Assembly: GCA_046483025.1 (NCBI GenBank)
Contig: JAWODZ010000239.1
Span: 1-9,311 of the forward strand
Reading direction: 5' to 3'
Length of the DNA: 9,311 nt
From: CAYUAG01 sp046483025
GTDB lineage: Bacteria > Zhuqueibacterota > QNDG01 > CAYUAG01
Within the stretch, counting starts at the first letter, position 1, and each line of letters opens with the position of its first letter. A program made the translations under genes and the position numbers. Below the pieces are notes generated by a model. The model did no database searches, was not told the DNA's origin, and saw only the letters and a list, made by a program, of their open reading frames with translations. This document shows positions 1-6,500 of this stretch, in pieces.

Positions 1-255
1 GTTCTGAATCACCTGTTCATCTATCTCATAAACAATCCCGATTAAAGGAATCCCTGTATCATATTCAGGCGTTAAATGAAGCGTATTCACACACTCATAA
101 CCTTCAGAAACATTCGTACAATAACCATACTCCACGTTCTCATATTCAGTTCCTACAGCTTCAACTGAAAACCCTGAAACCGATAAACTAACAGTATAAC
201 CTATACCCATCATAAGAATTAAAGCTAAAACTGATACAACAGTTCTAAGGTTCAA
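1..255 (-). CDS. Unrecognised membrane-anchored or secreted protein, N-terminal part (runs off the left edge)
   Basis: I do not recognise this protein. Reading from a TTG at 255 on the minus strand, 85 codons stay open to the window edge, so the C-terminus is missing. Residues about 1-30 (starting MNLRTVVSVLALILMMGIGY) form one basic-then-hydrophobic segment typical of a signal peptide or single N-terminal membrane anchor. The rest is polar, with two cysteines about 10 residues apart (YCTN and ECVN), which could be an extracytoplasmic disulfide. The TTG is chosen because a GGGTGG purine stretch lies about 6 bases upstream and because the start overlaps the stop of the zinc-ribbon ORF at 245-247, a layout typical of translational coupling. 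The frame is also open further upstream without a better start. Function is unknown; it may be co-transcribed with nadA-mnmA. Confidence 0.5.
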   Translation of the reverse strand, partial: MNLRTVVSVLALILMMGIGYTVSLSVSGFSVEAVGTEYENVEYGYCTNVSEGYECVNTLHLTPEYDTGIPLIGIVYEIDEQVIQN

Positions 256-397
256 AGCTTTCCACCCTTTGAATATTACCGCATTTCTTACATTCAAACA
301 AATTAGAATTATCCCTGAACTGATCTTTAACAGTTAATTGATTCGTACAGGTAATACATGCTTTAACATCTTTAAGATTGCTTTTAAAGACCGGGGC
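245..397 (-). CDS. Possible zinc-ribbon protein, start codon not identifiable (5' end may be missing)
   Basis: This is an open frame of 50 codons between an in-frame TGA at 398-400 and a TAG at 245-247. It encodes two CxxC knuckles, CITC and CKKCG, separated by 18 residues, the arrangement of a small zinc ribbon. It has no ATG, and no plausible GTG or TTG, ahead of the first cysteine pair. A GTG at 401-399 lies in the neighbouring frame and stops after five codons at TAA; one missing base in the CCCC run, or a +1 shift at CTT-TAA, would join it to the ribbon frame. The gene is therefore broken, truncated at a junction near 400, or affected by a sequence error. It ends inside the TTG start region of the membrane-protein ORF. 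The family is not recognised; small zinc ribbons of this shape occur in phage regulators and in archaeal and bacterial nucleic-acid-binding proteins. Confidence 0.4.
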   Translation of the reverse strand, partial: APVFKSNLKDVKACITCTNQLTVKDQFRDNSNLFECKKCGNIQRVESFEP

Positions 398-424
398 TCA
401 CCTTTTAGTACGCTAATAAACCAT

Positions 425-997
425 TCAATCCAAAACACGTTTAATCCAGGCTGAACCAACTACTATCTCTTTTTGGTAAAATACAGCTAATTGCCCAGGA
501 GTTATCGCCCTTTGTGGTTTTTTGAACTGAACTTCTACGTGATTTTTATCTTTTAAAATAATTTCTGAAGCTGCAGGGCGATGAGCATGTCTTGTTTTTG
601 TATTAACTTTGATTTTTTTCCCAGTTCCTTTGTCCTGAAACCACATAAGATCAGTACCTAAAAATTTGCTGTTATATAACTGTTCAGCTTCTCCTACAAA
701 AATTTCATTTAATTTTTCATCGATTTTATTCACAAAAACTGGTTTACCTACTGCCACACCTAAGCCTTTTCTTTGTCCGATAGTATATCCAGCTATACCA
801 TTATGAATTCCAATAGCCTCTCCTGTACTGTTCTTTATATTACCTGTTTTTAATTTAATATTCTTATATCTTTCAATAAAATCTACAATGATCTCATTGT
901 TAATAAAACATACTTCCTGACTCTCTTTCTTATCAGAGACAGGAAGATTAAACTTTTTTGCTAACTTTCGAATCTTTGATTTTGGAAAGGTTCCCAC
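425..997 (-). CDS. mnmA: tRNA 2-thiouridine(34) synthase MnmA, C-terminal part of a broken gene
   Basis: MnmA adenylates and thiolates U34 in the wobble position of tRNA-Lys, -Glu and -Gln in the cytoplasm, using sulfur relayed from a cysteine desulfurase. This part covers the second half of the family: the SQEVCF segment with the catalytic persulfide cysteine (equivalent to Cys199 of E. coli MnmA), the GYTIGQRKGLG central-domain signature, and the C-terminal beta-barrel with TPGQLAVFYQKEIVVGSAWI. The frame begins at a GTG (997), but this is not a natural start. Homology continues upstream as SKILFPV (from 1015), which in intact proteins sits about 165 residues into the chain. Intact MnmA is about 360 residues; only about 195 are present here, plus 36 in another frame. 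The middle of the ATP-pyrophosphatase domain, including the Asp99/Cys102 region of E. coli, is absent. Whether the gene is truly dead or the gap is an assembly or amplification artefact cannot be told from sequence. Confidence 0.85.
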   Translation of the reverse strand: MGTFPKSKIRKLAKKFNLPVSDKKESQEVCFINNEIIVDFIERYKNIKLKTGNIKNSTGEAIGIHNGIAGYTIGQRKGLGVAVGKPVFVNKIDEKLNEIFVGEAEQLYNSKFLGTDLMWFQDKGTGKKIKVNTKTRHAHRPAASEIILKDKNHVEVQFKKPQRAITPGQLAVFYQKEIVVGSAWIKRVLD

Positions 998-1116
998 CGG
1001 AAATAAAATTTTACTGTAAAACCTGTTACTTCATATCCTTTATATTTTAAAAAAGCTGCTGCTACTGAAGAATCCACTCCACCACTCATTGCTACTGCCA
1101 GCTTATCATTAGACAT
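961..1116 (-). pseudogene. mnmA: mnmA N-terminal fragment (PP-loop), frameshifted after codon 36
   Basis: The ATG at 1116 starts MSNDKLAVAMSGGVDSSVAA, carrying the SGGVDSS pyrophosphatase P-loop that binds ATP in MnmA. MnmA-like sequence runs to about residue 36 (GYEVTGFTVK, ending at 1009). The frame then leaves homology and stops at TAG 963-961 after 51 codons. The C-terminal half overlaps in a different frame from about 1015, so the two pieces meet at 1009-1018 with roughly 390 bases missing. The start is well supported: ATGTCTAATG overlaps the nadA stop by 8 bases (1109-1116), implying translational coupling, and a TAGGAT sequence lies about 8 bases upstream. As it stands, this fragment alone cannot make an active thiolase. 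Confidence 0.8.
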
Positions 1117-2017
1117 AAGATAACATCCTATCTAATGATTTTCTTGCTTTAACAAGTATTTTCTCAGAAAGAGTGACCTTGTACTTTTCATATTGCAAAG
1201 CATCATAGAGATCCTTTAAGGTGATGTTTTTCATCCCCTTACAGAGTCGTGGTTTTATTATTGAAAAAAATTTTTTTTCAGGAAATTCTCTTTTTAATCT
1301 ATCCACCATTCCCTGCTCGGTACCAATAATGAATTTTTTGGCAGCAGATACACCAACAACTTTCAGCATGCCTCCTGTAGATTGAACCTCATCGGCAAGA
1401 TCAATAACCTCCGGGTTGCATTCCGGATGCACAACAACAACAGCATCAGGATGTTGTTGTTTTGTATGTAAAACCTGTTTTTTGGTAATTTTCTGATGCA
1501 CATAGCAGTATCCATCCCATATGATAATTTTTTTATCAACAAACCGCTGCACGTAAGAACCTAAATTTTTATCCGGAGTGAAAATTATTTTATCTGAATC
1601 AATACTTTTAATAACTTTCACAGCATTTGCAGAAGTGCAACAAACATCAGATTCTGCCTTAACTTCTGAGGGGGAATTTACATAGGTTACGACCTCAGCA
1701 TCAGGATGGACCTTCTTTAATTTACGTAAACCTTTAGCATCAATCATCTTAGCCATATCACAAAGTGCATCCTTCCTGGGGAGGAGAACTGTTTTTTCAG
1801 GAGAAATAATTTTAGCTGCTTCAGCCATAAACCGGACACCACAGAATACAATCAATGAACTTTTTATCTTGGCAGCCTGACGAGCCAGCCCCAGAGAATC
1901 ACCTAAAATATCCGCAATCTTCTGAATTTCATCGATTTGATAATTGTGGGCAAGAATCAAAGCTTGTTTTTGATTCTTTAAGTTCAAAATTTTGTTTATT
2001 AAATCATTCTCATTCAT
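1109..2017 (-). CDS. nadA: Quinolinate synthase NadA
   Basis: NadA condenses iminoaspartate (supplied by NadB or an aspartate dehydrogenase, neither in this window) with dihydroxyacetone phosphate to form quinolinate, the first dedicated precursor of de novo NAD synthesis; it is a cytoplasmic [4Fe-4S] enzyme. At 302 residues it matches the short form of the family (about 300). Visible signatures are AHNYQ (residues 23-27), GDSLGLA (39-45), FCGVRFMAEAAKI (58-70), YVNSPSEVKAESDVCCTSANA (112-132), HPECNPEV (197-204) and STGGM (213-217). The likely cluster ligands, by position against the Thermotoga-type enzyme, are Cys86 (ALCDMA), Cys171 (WDGYCYVH) and Cys259 (PRLCKGM). The ATG at 2017 has GGGGAA about 5 bases upstream and a near-consensus promoter further back. 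It is the first gene of the minus-strand block and overlaps mnmA by 8 bases. Confidence 0.97.
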   Translation of the reverse strand: MNENDLINKILNLKNQKQALILAHNYQIDEIQKIADILGDSLGLARQAAKIKSSLIVFCGVRFMAEAAKIISPEKTVLLPRKDALCDMAKMIDAKGLRKLKKVHPDAEVVTYVNSPSEVKAESDVCCTSANAVKVIKSIDSDKIIFTPDKNLGSYVQRFVDKKIIIWDGYCYVHQKITKKQVLHTKQQHPDAVVVVHPECNPEVIDLADEVQSTGGMLKVVGVSAAKKFIIGTEQGMVDRLKREFPEKKFFSIIKPRLCKGMKNITLKDLYDALQYEKYKVTLSEKILVKARKSLDRMLSYV

Positions 2018-2057
2018 TTGTATTCCCCAGAAAAGATGATTATGTAAGATGTGTTAG

Positions 2058-2083
2058 AATATAATTGATATTACAAACTTTGT
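2058..2083. promoter_or_regulatory. Two short inverted repeats overlapping the nadA promoter (possible operator)
   Basis: The palindrome ACAAACTTTGT (2073-2083, 5-base arms around one base) overlaps the -35 box. The inverted repeat AATAT-5-ATATT (2058-2072) covers the -10 box. Sites placed like this would suit a repressor of NAD synthesis, but the arms are short and AT-rich, so chance is a real alternative, and I cannot match either to a known NAD-regulator motif. Confidence 0.2.
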
Positions 2084-2086
2084 CAA
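2058..2086 (-). promoter_or_regulatory. Sigma70-type promoter for nadA-mnmA
   Basis: On the minus strand a perfect -35 box TTGACA (2086-2081) is followed by a 17-base spacer and the -10 box TATATT (2063-2058, 5 of 6 to consensus). Initiation would fall near 2050, giving a leader of about 33 bases before the nadA ATG with its GGGGAA ribosome-binding site at 2028-2023. This is the best-formed promoter I can see in the window. Confidence 0.7.
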
Positions 2087-2130
2087 GAAGAAGAATTATT
2101 TTAATTATTGTAAAAAAAATCATAAATTAC

Positions 2131-2159
2131 TTGATTATTTTTTTATTTTATCTTAACTT
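2131..2159 (+). promoter_or_regulatory. Weak candidate promoter for the plus-strand operon
   Basis: TTGATT (2131-2136) and TAACTT (2154-2159) are separated by 17 bases and lie about 30 bases before the first gene of the plus-strand block. The match to consensus is only 4 of 6 and 3 of 6, in very AT-rich DNA where such matches are common. Some promoter is expected in 2087-2177 because this is the only gap ahead of the eight-gene block. Confidence 0.25.
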
Positions 2160-2190
2160 TTACGAATAAATAATTTGAGAGAGGTTCAAG

Positions 2191-2697
2191 ATGTTGAACT
2201 CCAGGGTACTTGTTCTAAACCAAAACTATGAACCTATATACGTATGCACTGCTCGCAGAGCAATAATACTGGTTTATCTGGAAAAAGCTGAAATGATAGA
2301 AAAAAATCACCACCTTGTTAGATCTATTAGCATGTCAATACCTTTACCGAGTATTGTCAGATTATCCAAATTTATCAAGGTTCAACGTAAGAGGATCCTT
2401 CTCTCCAGAAAAAATATTATTAAGCGGGATAAACATATCTGTCAGTATTGTGGATCTGTAGGAGGATCAGTTACTATTGATCACGTAATACCAAAAGACA
2501 AAGGTGGTAAAGATACCTGGGAAAATTTAGTATGTGCCTGTATGGAATGTAATGGGAAAAAAGGCAATAGAACTCCGGAACAGGCAAATATGCCTTTACT
2601 TAGAAAACCAAAAAAACCAGGGTATTTATTTTTTATTCAGCATTTCATTGGAGTACCTGATGAACGTTGGAAACCCTATTTATTTATGTCCGATTAA
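2191..2697 (+). CDS. HNH endonuclease family protein
   Basis: This is a 168-residue protein of the HNH (McrA-like) family. The N-terminal 75 residues (starting MLNSRVLVLNQNYEPIYVCT) are typical of a widespread bacterial subfamily seen in housekeeping regions rather than phage. The nuclease fold follows: Cys84 and Cys87 (CQYC), the catalytic-type DH pair Asp97-His98 (TIDHVIPKDKGG), Asn112 (WENLV), and Cys117 and Cys120 (CMECN) completing a zinc-binding set. All expected metal and catalytic positions are present, so it may cut DNA, but the substrate and role of this subfamily are unknown to me. The ATG at 2191 has AGAGAGG 6 bases upstream. It is the first gene of the block and ends 12 bases before trpS. 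There is no adjacent methylase, so a restriction-modification role is not supported by context. Confidence 0.9.
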   Translation: MLNSRVLVLNQNYEPIYVCTARRAIILVYLEKAEMIEKNHHLVRSISMSIPLPSIVRLSKFIKVQRKRILLSRKNIIKRDKHICQYCGSVGGSVTIDHVIPKDKGGKDTWENLVCACMECNGKKGNRTPEQANMPLLRKPKKPGYLFFIQHFIGVPDERWKPYLFMSD

Positions 2698-2709
2698 TTA
2701 AGGAAAAAA

Positions 2710-3690
2710 ATGAAAAAACGAATATTGAGTGGAATGCGACCAACGGGTAAACTTCATTTAGGCAATTATGTGGGAGCACTTGAAAATTGGATCAAATTAC
2801 AAGATGAATATGATAGTTTTCATTTTGTTGCTGACTGGCATATGCTTACCACAGATTTAAATCATACTGCTCAAATAAAAAACAGCAGTATTGAAATTGT
2901 TATCGATTGGCTGAGCGCCGGATTAGATCCTGAAAAAAGTACATTTTTCATTCAATCCAACATAAAAGAGCATGCAGAACTTCATTTGTTATTTTCCATG
3001 CTGATCACAGTGCCAAGGCTGCAGAGGAATCCAACCGTAAAAGAACAGGCACAGAATCTGGGTATTGACAGCAATATGTCCTACGGTCATCTTGGGTACC
3101 CCATTCTGCAGGCAGCAGATATATTAATCTATCGAGCTCATAAAGTACCAGTTGGTGAAGATCAAATCCCCCATGTGGAAATTACCCGAGAAATCGCCAG
3201 AAAATTTAATACCTTGTATGGGCAAGTATTTCCTGAACCTGAACCACTTTTAACCAAATCACCCCGGCTTCCCGGACTGGATAATAAAAAAATGAGTAAA
3301 TCTCTAGATAATACAATTTATCTTTCAGACACACCAGAGATTATTCAGACAAAAATCATGACTGCTTATACTGATCCAAAAAAAATTAAACTATCTGATC
3401 CCGGAAATCCTGAGGGTTGCGTAGTGTATGCCTATCATAAAATATTCTTTCCCGAAAATATCGACCAAATCAAAAAAGATTGTAAAGCCGGAAAATTGGG
3501 TTGTGTTGATCATAAAAAAAATATTGCTGCAAAAATTGAAAAAAAATTAAAACCCATAAGAGAAAAAAGAGCCTATTATGAATCAAACCGAAAAAAAGTG
3601 GAAAATATAATAGCAAAAGGAAATCAGCAGGCTGAACAAGAAGCAAAAAAAACTATGGAAATGGTTCACAAAGCCATGAAAATTGGATAA
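2710..3690 (+). CDS. trpS: Tryptophanyl-tRNA synthetase TrpS
   Basis: This class Ic aminoacyl-tRNA synthetase charges tRNA-Trp with tryptophan in the cytoplasm. At 326 residues it has normal bacterial length. The Rossmann-fold signature PTGKLHLGNYVGAL (residues 11-24) contains the HIGH-type motif HLGN at 16-19. The substrate-pocket segments YPILQAADIL (130-139) and VPVGEDQ (146-152) are present, and the KMSKS loop is exact at residues 194-198 (NKKMSKSLDN). The C-terminal helical anticodon-binding part is rich in lysine. AAGGA lies 5 bases before the ATG. It follows the HNH gene by 12 bases, and its stop (3688-3690) lies 4 bases before the preferred scpA start. It appears intact. Confidence 0.97.
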   Translation: MKKRILSGMRPTGKLHLGNYVGALENWIKLQDEYDSFHFVADWHMLTTDLNHTAQIKNSSIEIVIDWLSAGLDPEKSTFFIQSNIKEHAELHLLFSMLITVPRLQRNPTVKEQAQNLGIDSNMSYGHLGYPILQAADILIYRAHKVPVGEDQIPHVEITREIARKFNTLYGQVFPEPEPLLTKSPRLPGLDNKKMSKSLDNTIYLSDTPEIIQTKIMTAYTDPKKIKLSDPGNPEGCVVYAYHKIFFPENIDQIKKDCKAGKLGCVDHKKNIAAKIEKKLKPIREKRAYYESNRKKVENIIAKGNQQAEQEAKKTMEMVHKAMKIG

Positions 3691-3694
3691 TGCA

Positions 3695-4447
3695 ATGACC
3701 ATTAATGCAATACAAAAAAAAGATAATTATAGCATTCAACTCCCTTTTTTTGAAGGCCCCCTGGATTTACTTCTCTATCTGATTAAAAGAGAAGAAGTAA
3801 ACATTTATGATATCCCTATTGCTAAAATTACCGAACAGTATCTTCAAACTATAGAATTAATGAAAGAATTGGATTTAGAAATTGCCGGAGAATTTATTCT
3901 TATGGCTGCCACCTTAATTCAAATCAAAGTAAGAATGTTGTTACCTAAAGAAGATAATGTCCTCGAAGAAGATGAAGAAGATCCAAGAGCAGAACTGGTC
4001 AGAAAACTTTTAGATTATAAACGCTTTAAAGAAGTTGCTGAATCCTTAACCTCTATCGAAGAACGACAGCGGAGATTATATCCCCATATTAATTTTAAGT
4101 GGACAAAAAGCTATCTACAAGTCCAAGAAGTTTCAAATGAAGAATTGTTAAAAGATATATCTCTTTTCGAGCTTTTCAAGGCATTTAAAACTGCTCTTGA
4201 TAATATCCCCAAAGTTACAACTCACGAAGTACATAGCATTAATGTTACTGTAGAAGAACAGATTGATTATCTGAATAAAGAATTACAAGCAAAAAAACGG
4301 TTACCATTCTCAGATATTATGGAAAATATTCAAGAAAGACTGGTCATTATTGTTACCTTTATTGCCATTCTTGAATTAATCAAAAATCGGCAAATTATTG
4401 TTCAACAGGCGGAATCTTTCGGCGAATTATGGATTATTAAAAAATAA
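3695..4447 (+). CDS. scpA: Segregation and condensation protein A (ScpA kleisin)
   Basis: ScpA is the kleisin subunit that bridges the heads of SMC and binds ScpB, forming the bacterial condensin that organises and segregates the chromosome. The N-terminal signature IQLPFFEGPLDLLLYLIKRE followed by VNIYDIPIAKITEQYL is diagnostic, and the C-terminal winged-helix SMC-binding part (VTFIAILELIKNRQIIVQQ near the end) is present. An acidic linker (LEEDEEDPRAELV) sits in the middle, as usual. I prefer the ATG at 3695 (250 residues), with GGAT 6-7 bases upstream. A TTG at 3683 would add four residues and overlap trpS but lacks a ribosome-binding site. The gene lies directly before scpB, its usual partner. 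No smc gene is in the window. Confidence 0.93.
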   Translation: MTINAIQKKDNYSIQLPFFEGPLDLLLYLIKREEVNIYDIPIAKITEQYLQTIELMKELDLEIAGEFILMAATLIQIKVRMLLPKEDNVLEEDEEDPRAELVRKLLDYKRFKEVAESLTSIEERQRRLYPHINFKWTKSYLQVQEVSNEELLKDISLFELFKAFKTALDNIPKVTTHEVHSINVTVEEQIDYLNKELQAKKRLPFSDIMENIQERLVIIVTFIAILELIKNRQIIVQQAESFGELWIIKK

Positions 4448-4460
4448 ATAATAGGATTTA

Positions 4461-5120
4461 TTGGAAATAGATAAACTAAAAAAAATTACAGAAGCACTGA
4501 TATTTGCCTCAGATGAACCACTATCAATCACCCAAATTAAATCAATTGTTGACGAGGCTTCCCCGAGACAAATCAAACAAGCAATAGAACAGTTAAATCA
4601 TGAATATAGTCAAACAAATCGCTCCCTGAAAATTGTTCAGGTTGCTGGGGGATATGAAATGGTAACCCATGAAAGTTATGCTCAATGGGTAAAAGAACTG
4701 TTTAAAAGACGAAGTGCCTCAAGACTTTCACAAGCAGCCCTGGAAACACTTTCCATTATAGCCTTTAAACAACCTATTTCTAACACAGATATTTCATCTA
4801 TCAGAGGAGTAAGTTCAAGTGGTGTATTAAAAACTCTTTTAGAGAGAAAACTTATTACCATATCCGGACGAGCAGAAGGTCCGGGAAGGCCATTGCTCTA
4901 CAAAACAACTAAAGAATTTTTACGATATTTTGGGATCAATTCTATTGATGAGTTACCAAAACCCAGAGAAATTGAAGAACTGTTGGAAGAAAAAGATAAG
5001 TTTCCTGATGATAACAAGACAGTCTTTGAATCAGCAAGTATTGACCAGGATGGAAATATAATAATAGATGACAAAAACTCAAATAACCAAACAACTGATA
5101 AAGAAGATGCAGTTAAATAA
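4461..5120 (+). CDS. scpB: Segregation and condensation protein B (ScpB)
   Basis: ScpB dimers bind the ScpA linker and regulate the SMC-ScpAB condensin. The 219-residue protein shows tandem winged-helix domains: residues 1-80 (ITEALIFASDEPLS, then LKIVQVAGGYEMVT) and about 85-165, with ETLSIIAFKQPIS, IRGVSSSGVLKTLLERKLI and GRAEGPGRPLLYKTT. The last 45 residues are an acidic, polar tail (EELLEEKDKFPDD, then DKNSNNQTTDKEDAV) that looks disordered. The start is TTG at 4461, with AGGA ending 4 bases upstream; no in-frame ATG fits the conserved N-terminus. It begins 13 bases after scpA, and its last 14 bases overlap the pseudouridine synthase gene. Confidence 0.94.
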   Translation: MEIDKLKKITEALIFASDEPLSITQIKSIVDEASPRQIKQAIEQLNHEYSQTNRSLKIVQVAGGYEMVTHESYAQWVKELFKRRSASRLSQAALETLSIIAFKQPISNTDISSIRGVSSSGVLKTLLERKLITISGRAEGPGRPLLYKTTKEFLRYFGINSIDELPKPREIEELLEEKDKFPDDNKTVFESASIDQDGNIIIDDKNSNNQTTDKEDAVK

Positions 5121-5826
5121 ATATATAGCATTGTGTGGAATAACTTCAAGAAGAAAAGCGAATATTCCCATTAAACAAGGTAAAATAACCGTCAATGGAG
5201 AAACTGTTGATGAACTGGGAGTTACGGTGAATCCACAAAAAGACATAATAAGACTGGATCATAAAGTACTGAAAATTCCTCAACAATATCGGTACATAGT
5301 ACTCAATAAACCGGTAAACACCATCACTTCTTTTACAGATAAAAGAAACCGTAAGCTGGTTGTCGATTGTGTTAATGTTAAAGAACGAATTTTTCCGGTG
5401 GGAAGATTGGACTATGATACAACAGGAGTGCTTCTTTTAACAAATGATGGTGATTTAACTTATAGACTCTCTCATCCAAAATTTGAAATCGACAAGGTTT
5501 ATGAAATTATTGTTCTGGGGAATATTACAGTTAATGACATAAGAAAATTAAAAACAGGAATTGAAATAGGAAACAGGGAAATTGTTAGTGGAGAAGCACA
5601 AATCATTAAAAAAGATTCTGAAAAAAGTTCATTGGAAATTATTATTCATCAAGGCAAAAAACGACAAATAAAACGAATGATGAAAAAAATCAATCACCCG
5701 GTCATAAAACTTACCAGAACTGTTTTTGGAGGTTTAACAACAGAGGGTTTAAAGGAAGGGGAATGGAGAGATTTAAAAACAGAGGAAGTTAAGATGCTCT
5801 ATGAAAAAACGGGATTAACACGATGA
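5107..5826 (+). CDS. rluB: 23S rRNA pseudouridine synthase, RluB/RsuA family
   Basis: The enzyme converts specific uridines in ribosomal RNA to pseudouridine. Residues 1-45 form an S4 RNA-binding domain (MQLNKYIALCGITSRRKA, then GKITVNG). The catalytic domain follows, with the family signature PVGRLDYDTTGVLLLTNDGD (98-117), in which Asp102 is the expected catalytic aspartate, and the C-terminal HQGKKRQIKRMM motif (181-192). The frame is open from 5068, but the ATG at 5107 places the conserved S4 start at residue 1 and gives 239 residues, the usual length, so the earlier ATG is rejected. The S4 segment reads SRRKANIPIKQG where many relatives have an acidic, alanine-rich helix there. It could be the large- or small-subunit enzyme (RluB versus RsuA); scpAB linkage favours RluB. 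It overlaps scpB by 14 bases and cmk by 4. Confidence 0.9.
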   Translation: MQLNKYIALCGITSRRKANIPIKQGKITVNGETVDELGVTVNPQKDIIRLDHKVLKIPQQYRYIVLNKPVNTITSFTDKRNRKLVVDCVNVKERIFPVGRLDYDTTGVLLLTNDGDLTYRLSHPKFEIDKVYEIIVLGNITVNDIRKLKTGIEIGNREIVSGEAQIIKKDSEKSSLEIIIHQGKKRQIKRMMKKINHPVIKLTRTVFGGLTTEGLKEGEWRDLKTEEVKMLYEKTGLTR

Positions 5827-6500
5827 AAGACAATGGGAACTTCATCCTTACAATTGACGGTCCAGCCGCATCAGGTAAAAGTACAACTGCCCGAAAAGTT
5901 GCCAATAAAATGCATTGGCTATACCTTGATACCGGAGCCATGTATAGAGCTATGGCAGTAAAAATGCTAAAAGAAAACATTGTATTAACTGATACATCCT
6001 CTGTGGCAAAAATGGCAGATAAAACCCGGGTCAGCCTAAAACAAACAAAAAAGGGTCTAAAAATATTTCTTGACAAAAAAGATGTTAGTGATAACATTAG
6101 AACTCCTGAAATTGACAGAGCAGTCGGTCCTGTTTGTGAAGTCCCCCAGGTACGAAAAGTGCTGGTAGCTTTACAAAGAGAAATTGGGCGGAAAGGTAAC
6201 ATTGTAGCCGAAGGCCGAGATATGGGTACTGTGGTATTTCCCCATGCTGATTTAAAAATTTTCTTAATTGCGTCTTTACAAACAAGAACAGAGAGAAGAT
6301 TAAAAGATATAAAAAAAATGGGTTTAAGAATATCTAAAGAAGAATTAATAAAAAATATCCGAGAAAGGGATCAACGGGATTCTACCCGAGCCTACAGCCC
6401 ACTTAAAAAAGCAAAAGATAGCATAGAACTGGATACTACTAATTTAAGTATTGATCAACAGGTGAATTTTATAATTGATAAAATCAAAGAGGTTACATGA
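5823..6500 (+). CDS. cmk: Cytidylate kinase Cmk
   Basis: Cmk phosphorylates CMP and dCMP using ATP, feeding CTP and dCTP pools. The 225-residue protein has bacterial length. The P-loop is GPAASGKST (residues 13-21), followed by LDTGAMYRA (35-43), the CMP-binding GRDMGTVVFPHADLK (131-145), and the lid region with RDQRDSTRAYSPLKKAKD (182-199). The C-terminus LDTTNLSIDQ is typical. The ATG overlaps the stop of the pseudouridine synthase as ATGA (5823-5826), and its own TGA overlaps the ispH start in the same way, so the three are probably translationally coupled. In many bacteria cmk lies next to ispH and rpsA, and that order is kept here. Confidence 0.97.
   Translation: MKDNGNFILTIDGPAASGKSTTARKVANKMHWLYLDTGAMYRAMAVKMLKENIVLTDTSSVAKMADKTRVSLKQTKKGLKIFLDKKDVSDNIRTPEIDRAVGPVCEVPQVRKVLVALQREIGRKGNIVAEGRDMGTVVFPHADLKIFLIASLQTRTERRLKDIKKMGLRISKEELIKNIRERDQRDSTRAYSPLKKAKDSIELDTTNLSIDQQVNFIIDKIKEVT

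Noticed and set aside
405..416. Short inverted repeat TTAG-4-CTAA downstream of mnmA, considered as a terminator
   Set aside because: The stem is four AT-rich pairs and there is no T-run after it on the minus strand.
1855..2064. Plus-strand open frame opposite the nadA start and promoter
   Set aside because: It lies antisense to clearly conserved NadA sequence, has no recognisable motif, and is best explained as a shadow frame.
5068..5106. Upstream ATG that would lengthen the pseudouridine synthase by 13 residues
   Set aside because: The extra residues are encoded inside the scpB tail and precede the conserved S4-domain start MQLNKYIA; the ATG at 5107 fits family length.
4898..5149. Minus-strand frame across the scpB and pseudouridine synthase junction
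   Set aside because: Antisense to two well-supported genes; its serine-rich composition is what the reverse complement of the charged scpB tail gives.
5789..6285. Two minus-strand open frames within cmk
   Set aside because: Both are antisense to conserved Cmk motifs, and their translations resemble no known family.
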